Assembly: GCF_947495455.1 (NCBI RefSeq)
Contig: NZ_CANLZC010000025.1
Coordinates: 1-58,731 of the forward strand
Direction of reading: 5' to 3'
Length of the DNA stretch: 58,731 nt
Source of the DNA: an uncultured Shewanella sp.
GTDB lineage: Bacteria > Pseudomonadota > Gammaproteobacteria > Enterobacterales > Shewanellaceae
A program made the position numbers and the translations under genes. Shown one piece after another: positions 53,488 through 58,731 of this stretch. Position 1 is the first letter of the stretch. The number at the start of each line of letters is the position of its first letter. The notes beneath the pieces were generated by a model. That model was not told where the DNA came from, did not search any database, and saw only the letters and a program-made list of their open reading frames with translations.

Positions 53488-54805
53488 ATCATCGTTCTCC
53501 AAGGTGTAACATTCATGATATTTTTTTAGTGAATAGAATTTCGACTTTTTTATTCTTATAAAAAAATATAAATAAGAGTTAAGGTGGAATAATTACCTAG
53601 TTTATTTCCATTAATAATATTTTGGCTTAATTAATTAACTTGGTTCTATAATAATCTTTATACTCATTAACGTTTGGTAAATTTGAATTGAAATTATCAA
53701 TGAATATTCAAAGCCGCAATTAAAATGATGAAGTAAATATGAATGTTTATATATCAAGACTGCTTTATTAACATTTGCTGAAATATTTCCCATGCGGTTA
53801 ATGGTGGTTAATGCTATAATCTGCTAGTGTTTTGGTTATTTATTTTGTGTTATTGGTTTTGTGCTGGTTTTTAATGCTGAGTTTTGGGTTTGTATGTTTA
53901 AGTAAATCTTTATAGAGAAGGTTTTGTTCTAAATTGAAAATATACTGTTTCAGTTTAACTTTATGTTTAATAATATTTTTTTATTTATCTGTTTATTTTG
54001 AATTCAGTTTGATTAATTGATTAAGGGTGTCGAGGGTTAGACTTTTGTCTATATCGTTTGTGTTTGCAGAGGGAGTTTTTAATTAATTGTATACTGACAT
54101 TCATTTACTAAATAGTTCATCATCCTTATTTGCCACTTTATTTAACAAAGGTTAATTCTCACTATGACGATACCTAAGTGTATTTTTTTATAGAGTGTTT
54201 ATTGCGAGTTTATGTCAGGCGCAGGTTATAAGTTATTTACTCGGTAAACATACGGATCATGTATGCGAGAAAGCCATAATTGGTTTAAAAATATTCATGT
54301 GGATGCTCTAGGTTAATGCTAGGGGGGATTAACGAAAATGAATGATTGAAATGCATGCTGGTTTTGATTTTTAAATAATCATAGGAATAAGGATTATTTT
54401 GTCTCTATTTGTATTGGTTATTTTTGTGTTGGTTATTTTGAAAATTATCAAAACAAAGTCAAACTTTTGAGTATTTTTTGCGTGTTTTTTTTGTGACTTA
54501 CAGGCACAGCAAGGCTTGCGATTACTCGCTTGTATTTGTAGGGATGCTCATTATTTGACATTTTGCCTATTTAACTATCTACTATTTACCCAATAAATCA
54601 GACTTATTTGTTAATCATTTGTCACTAACGTCGGTTAATTATTACTTTATCAATTGTTAGCTTATCAGTGGTTAGCTATCAGGGATAAGTGCTAAATGAT
54701 ACTGACTGATGACTCTATGCTTAGCAAGCCCATGATGAAACCTATGATTACGCTAATAATGAACCCTATGATATTAGCGGTAAACAAGCCATAAGGATAA
54801 GAATA
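53488..54805. other. 1.3-kb AT-rich gene-free stretch
   Basis: No gene of convincing length is visible on either strand. The sequence is very AT-rich and contains scattered GGTTATTT-type words. It must hold the divergent promoters for the pore-forming gene (minus) and the repeat-protein operon (plus). Non-coding RNAs are possible but not supported. Confidence 0.5.
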
Positions 54806-55408
54806 ATGATAATGGACATGCCTCAACATATTGAAAACCTTGATTTGACTCAAGCTCTACCTCAGCCCAGCGAAGTGGTCAGCATTACCCTTTCAACCCA
54901 AGCGCTCAGCCCCGCCGATTTACTGGTGAGTCTGCACAATGCGCAAGCCCATACTCAAGCCAATGCTCAAGCCAGTGCCCAAGCAACATCAAGTATCAGC
55001 CAAGCCTTGTCAAAGGCCATCGCCCTCGGCCCCCTAAGTGTGAGTATTCCAGCGCCAGTGATATTAGGCAATGGTAGTGGTAATGAGCCACCAAGTAGTG
55101 AAGTGAATCTTGCTTTACTGGGTGGCGGGAATGGCTTTGAAATTAAGCCTTTAGGTAGTGGTAGTGGTACAGAGCCGAGTAAGGAAAATAGTCACTTTGC
55201 TTTATTAGGCAGTGGTGATGGCGTTGAGCTGGGTTTACCAGTGCCTATGGGGGGAGGGACTCAACCCACTAGGCCTAATGAGAATGTGAATCTTGCTTTA
55301 TTGAATGGTGAAGAAGGATGGTTGTCGCCGTTACCTTTGGGTGGTGGTGGTGGTGGGAACCCTACAAGACCAAAAGAGAACATTCAGTCTTCTGTTACTT
55401 TGAGTTAG
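54806..55408 (+). CDS. Gly/Pro-rich repeat protein of unknown function
   Basis: The 200-residue protein lacks a signal peptide. The first 75 residues are Ala/Gln/Ser-rich (AQAHTQANAQASAQATSSIS). The rest is a series of three to four imperfect repeats of about 28-33 residues combining an ALLGGGNG-like block, a PLPLGGG-like block and TRPNENV-like spacers. It is the first gene of a three-gene operon, ending 9 bases before a membrane protein. Repeated cores after a leader-like region resemble a secreted multi-core peptide or scaffold, but no modifying enzyme is present. I do not recognise the family. Confidence 0.65.
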   Translation: MIMDMPQHIENLDLTQALPQPSEVVSITLSTQALSPADLLVSLHNAQAHTQANAQASAQATSSISQALSKAIALGPLSVSIPAPVILGNGSGNEPPSSEVNLALLGGGNGFEIKPLGSGSGTEPSKENSHFALLGSGDGVELGLPVPMGGGTQPTRPNENVNLALLNGEEGWLSPLPLGGGGGGNPTRPKENIQSSVTLS

Positions 55409-55417
55409 GGGTTAAGC

Positions 55418-56101
55418 ATGGATGTGTTGTTTGTGGTACTCATTGGCCTTGGCTTGATCAGTTCGGGAGTGATTTACTTTGCTAAGCACAAGCCGCTGTT
55501 ATGGTTAGGGGCCTTTGTGACAGCAGGTAGTTTGTGTGTGTTGTTCCTTATTGCGGGTTTGTTTAAAGAGTGGGCGTGGATGGGAAATATTGGTTTAGGC
55601 GTGGCATTGGTGATGAGCTTATTGATGTGTCGGCGTTTTCCAAATATGGCTTACTTATTAGCAATACCTACTGTGATGAAATTGATAGATGTATTATGGT
55701 TATATGATGTCTTATTAACTCAAGTACCTATATGGGCATATTATTTTAGCTATATTGGTTATGACCTATTAGTGATGGCCTTGATTTGGTATCGCGGCCC
55801 TATTGCTCAAGCATTAAGGCTAAAGGTGCATTATCAGCGTTTCGCTCAAGAGTATTTATTGTTAGGTGTATATGGTTTGTTTGTATTGACGAACCTCATG
55901 ACTGGGATTGAAGAGTTGATCTACCAAGGGGCATTAGGTAGTGCTTTTGCTGATTTGAAGCCTGCGTTTTTTTATGATTTATATGGCTTTATTTATATTC
56001 CATTGAACATTGCTGAGATGGCGGTATTAGTCGTGATCAGTTATTTTGCAGTAAAGGCGGGGATGAGCCAAAAACAAAGAATTAAGGGAGTAAGGCTGTG
56101 A
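55418..56101 (+). CDS. polytopic membrane protein
   Basis: This 227-residue protein has about seven hydrophobic helices (starting MDVLFVVLIGLGLISSGVIY). It follows the repeat-protein gene by 9 bp and overlaps the next gene by 4 nt (GTGA), so the three form one unit. The family is not recognised. Aromatic-rich loops near IWAYYFSYIGYD and FFYDLYGFIYIP stand out. A transporter, sensor or immunity-like role is possible but unsupported. Confidence 0.75.
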   Translation: MDVLFVVLIGLGLISSGVIYFAKHKPLLWLGAFVTAGSLCVLFLIAGLFKEWAWMGNIGLGVALVMSLLMCRRFPNMAYLLAIPTVMKLIDVLWLYDVLLTQVPIWAYYFSYIGYDLLVMALIWYRGPIAQALRLKVHYQRFAQEYLLLGVYGLFVLTNLMTGIEELIYQGALGSAFADLKPAFFYDLYGFIYIPLNIAEMAVLVVISYFAVKAGMSQKQRIKGVRL

Positions 56102-56532
56102 CAGAATTGGATGATATACGCACAAGTTTTGACTTGACTGAGACTCAATTGGCCGAGGTGATGCAAGTGAGTGAAGCTGAGGTGCAGCAGTGGCAAGCGG
56201 GTGTGAGCGAGCCGCGTGTGAGTAGCATGTTTAAGTTAATGGACTTTATGCGTAAGCGCTATTTAAACCATGACTGGACAGAGGATAACTTTATGTTGGG
56301 GCGGGATGATCAGCCTGCCTTTAATCCCGATAGTGAAGACAATGCGGCTATGCCTGAGTCAATGCCTGAATTAGACCAAGAAGAAAACGAGAAAGTGCGC
56401 ACTAAGCTTAATCAAGTGAGCTCAGTAACTAACATGTTATTGCTGGCGACGGATGAAAGAGAGCTGCATTACGGTAGCCTAAGCTTTATGTCAGACGCGC
56501 TATTAGAGATGAAACAGATTTTAAAAACTTGA
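56098..56532 (+). CDS. XRE-like helix-turn-helix protein
   Basis: The 144-residue protein has an N-terminal XRE-type fold (FDLTETQLAEVMQVSEAEVQ, then WQAGVSEPRVSSM), residues about 10-46, followed by an acidic linker and a helical tail. It starts with GTG inside the stop of the membrane gene and is the last gene of the cassette. It could regulate the operon or the flanking pore-forming genes. A strong hairpin terminator follows. Confidence 0.75.
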   Translation: MTELDDIRTSFDLTETQLAEVMQVSEAEVQQWQAGVSEPRVSSMFKLMDFMRKRYLNHDWTEDNFMLGRDDQPAFNPDSEDNAAMPESMPELDQEENEKVRTKLNQVSSVTNMLLLATDERELHYGSLSFMSDALLEMKQILKT

Positions 56533-56566
56533 TTGGTTGATTGAGTGAGTCCGCTTTTATTAATAC

Positions 56567-56602
56567 AAAAAAGTGTGAGCAGTTTGCTCACACTTTTTTT
56601 TG
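56567..56602 (+). terminator. intrinsic terminator of the three-gene cassette
   Basis: AAGTGTGAGCA / TGCTCACACTT (11-bp perfect stem, loop GTT) followed by a run of eight T. It also has A-rich flank on the left, so it may serve the convergent gene on the minus strand. Confidence 0.9.
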
Positions 56603-56673
56603 TTTGAAATTAAGCAAAGACAGTCCGCTAAAAGCCAAGATTGGCTGACTGTGTATTGTTTATTGATATAAGA

Positions 56674-58014
56674 TTAATCCGTGATCCCATTTTCTTGACG
56701 AAACTGGATTTCATCATCTGACATTATCCAATTTGAGTTTTCTTCATCTAGGCTAGTGATATTAATGTTTAATTCACTGAGGGTTGCTGTGGTCGCTCCG
56801 CTATCATCAATACTTGTGCTGCTTGAATCACTACTGAGTAATGCGCTGGTGGAGCTTGTGCTTGGTACTATGTCGCCATAATCATCGGTATAGTTAGGGT
56901 CTAAATAGTAGGTACCATCGTCTTTAACATAGCCAATTTCTAACCATTCATTGTAGCTACTCACAGCAGTGGCATTTTCTATACTGCCTTTGACGGTAAA
57001 TTCAGCATTATCCCAAGGGTTAGTGTATGTGATTGTATAGGGAAAAGAAGCGGTACTGGAATACACGACTCTTCTCATGGCATAAATACTCTTTGCGGGA
57101 ATATTCATGGTTGCGGAGTCAGTATAAGATGTTGAAGAGGATTCGGTTTCACTGCTACCTACAGTTTCAGAGTAGGCGAGAGCAATAGAATAGGAGTATT
57201 CCCATTTTTCCGATACAGAAACAATAGCGTCTGTTTTTGCTTCTGTACTAACAGAGATCCCCATGGTTTCGCTGATCCCAGCTGTTGATGAATAGCTATC
57301 AGTTGAGCTGTCTGTTTTGCTATAGGTCACGCTAACTTGGGTTGATTGCTCAGCGCTAGTGGCATTGATACCGACACTGTCTGCTAAAAAAGCATTGGTT
57401 GCAGAGCCAAGGGTAACGTTATCATCAAATTCAATGCCTGAGTATTCCAGCTCCAAAGGATAGCCGTAGACTAAGCTAATACTGTTAAGCGCTGAACCAT
57501 CACTGGTGCCTTTAAAGCCCATGATAACATAACCGTAAACTTCACCACTGTAGGATTCATACATGGTAAAGCCACTGCCTGCGACGTCACCACTGGTTTT
57601 GCCTAAATCATAGCTATTGCCTTCACTGGTATTGAAGATAAAACCACTGACAAAGCTATCATCATCAAAGGTTCGATACAGTGAGCCTGATGTGATGTAC
57701 TCATTAGGTGCTAATGTGATGCTAGTTGCAGTACTTGAATCACTCCCTGCCAGTACTGAATCACCGTATAAATAGTCGACTTTAAGTCCTGTCAAATAAT
57801 GACCATTATAATAAATGGTTAAGCCTGAAATTTTATTGCCAGGAATATCATCAAGGGCTGTACTGGTATCATATTCATTGCCGCTGGGATTACCGACAAT
57901 CATTCCAGAATAATTTACATTCAAATAATCTGTGACATCATTATCGGCATAGGCGTAGGAAAAGATAGATATTACGAGTGAGCAACTAAAGGCTATAATG
58001 GGGATGTTTCTCAT
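56674..58014 (-). CDS. secreted jacalin-lectin/aerolysin-type pore-forming protein, paralog 2
   Basis: The 446-residue paralog of the protein at 52129-53487 has a signal peptide (MRNIPIIAFSCSLVISIFSY, cut near AYA). The same order is visible: a lectin-like beta-prism (about 25-190, with ISGLTIYYN and VDYLYGDS), an S/T-rich pore module (about 200-390; SYSKTDSSTDSYSSTAG analogue, VYSSTASFPYTITY identical), and the tail WIMSDDEIQFRQENGITD, which differs from paralog 1 at only two residues. GGAG lies 11 bases before the ATG. Conservation of the tail beyond the rest suggests function, such as a removable propeptide. Confidence 0.75.
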   Translation of the reverse strand: MRNIPIIAFSCSLVISIFSYAYADNDVTDYLNVNYSGMIVGNPSGNEYDTSTALDDIPGNKISGLTIYYNGHYLTGLKVDYLYGDSVLAGSDSSTATSITLAPNEYITSGSLYRTFDDDSFVSGFIFNTSEGNSYDLGKTSGDVAGSGFTMYESYSGEVYGYVIMGFKGTSDGSALNSISLVYGYPLELEYSGIEFDDNVTLGSATNAFLADSVGINATSAEQSTQVSVTYSKTDSSTDSYSSTAGISETMGISVSTEAKTDAIVSVSEKWEYSYSIALAYSETVGSSETESSSTSYTDSATMNIPAKSIYAMRRVVYSSTASFPYTITYTNPWDNAEFTVKGSIENATAVSSYNEWLEIGYVKDDGTYYLDPNYTDDYGDIVPSTSSTSALLSSDSSSTSIDDSGATTATLSELNINITSLDEENSNWIMSDDEIQFRQENGITD

Positions 58015-58731
58015 ATTTTTTTATTCTCCATTTTTTTATTATTAAATTAAAGAGTCGATTTTTATGTAATTAAATTTAAGCTTGTTATGTGTCAACTTTA
58101 ATCTGTTTTTATTTTTTAGAGTAAATTATCAACTTCAAAAACAGGGAGCAAACACTGAGGCAATATTTGAATGGAATTTTGATAATTATTTGTTGCTCGT
58201 TAACAATATCATTTTCTATATAAGTTAACATGAGGAATATTATTTAAAAATACTAATGATTTATGTTTGTATTGACGTTTGCTTACAGTGTGATTTTATT
58301 TTTAAATTTCTACGTTAAGATATTTTTATTATTGAGAATGGCAGTATTTCAATTGTTTTATATGGTTTTTTATTCTTTTAAATATGATGATGACCTTATG
58401 TTAATTGAATGGTTAGAATACAATCATAAGATCACTAAATGAATAGGGTGAACGCTTCCTCTTGAGCTTACCCTCATGTTTTATTTTGTTAATAATAAAA
58501 ATATGAACCTTCTATTAATATTTACTAGTCGGGGGAGAATGTTAAACTTTGATGGGATTACACTTATTTACAGTACAAAAAAACACCACAAAAAAGACCT
58601 TGTATTAACATTTACTGTTGAAAAATGGCGATGTGATAAAAAAGTGGCTGAGCACTTAAAGATCCCCTCATATTTTTATTCTAAATAATCCCGAAGACAT
58701 TGCGATAAATAAGATGGTTCTTCATATAACG
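58015..58731. other. AT-rich right edge
   Basis: This region is upstream of pore-forming paralog 2 and should hold its promoter. A 70-residue frame at 58476-58688 has no ribosome site or family resemblance. Two similar phrases occur (TTCTATTAATATTTACT at about 58509 and TTGTATTAACATTTACT at about 58601), a weak direct repeat. No gene is supported. Confidence 0.5.

Noticed and set aside
54806..55408. graspetide-type multi-core peptide precursor
   Set aside because: The repeats are suggestive, but no ATP-grasp ligase, protease or exporter ATPase gene is nearby.
58476..58688. 70-residue frame at the right edge
   Set aside because: No ribosome site, skewed composition and no recognisable pattern.

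Overview
The window reads as a chromosomal segment of a marine gammaproteobacterium, most likely Shewanella or a close relative. The clues are a chromosomal FosA, a Pla-1/cef-type lipoprotein lipase next to yciK and sohB, SelO, a small Shewanella-type putative porin, AT-rich intergenic DNA and short miniature repeats. The genus is inferred from gene content only; no rRNA or tRNA gene is visible here.

Region 1 (about 0.2-18.4 kb) is a DNA phosphorothioation island made of two convergent operons. On the plus strand, dptF-dptG-dptH (restriction half) runs into two unusual extra genes: a four-helix membrane protein and a second DGQHR-motif protein resembling DndB. On the minus strand, dndB-dndC-dndD-dndE (sulfur modification half) is preceded by the Dnd-associated putative methyltransferase. 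The two halves meet at a hairpin terminator near 10.88 kb. The dndB promoter carries a perfect 12-bp inverted repeat over its presumed -35 box. Related 17-20 nt sequences and AAAAAGC repeats lie near both outer edges.

Region 2 (19-48.9 kb) is mostly a patchwork of small housekeeping and accessory genes: methyltransferase, GNAT acetyltransferases, a glycine-rich lipoprotein, a phosphoethanolamine-transferase/GDPD-like fusion, amidase, RBBP9-type hydrolase, two GFA proteins, a RhlE-type helicase, PhzF, cupin, DUF952, DUF4937, porin, an orphan SLATT protein, FosA, SelO, YiiM, YciK, lipase, SohB and a degenerate metalloprotease. It contains two families of miniature inverted-repeat elements. Two 228-bp copies have 6-bp target duplications, and two 266-bp copies begin ATACCAAT. 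A decayed duplicate of the 20.9-21.6 kb gene lies at 24.0-24.2 kb.

Region 3 (49-58.7 kb) is AT-rich and accessory. It holds a 777-residue protein of unknown family, a relic that appears to join pieces of two transposase families, and two paralogous secreted proteins that read as jacalin-like lectin plus aerolysin-type pore-forming proteins with an almost identical C-terminal tail. Between the paralogs is a three-gene cassette: a Gly/Pro repeat protein, a polytopic membrane protein and an XRE-like protein.

The best candidates for something undescribed are the two-gene extension of the dpt operon, and the toxin-like paralog pair with its enclosed cassette.
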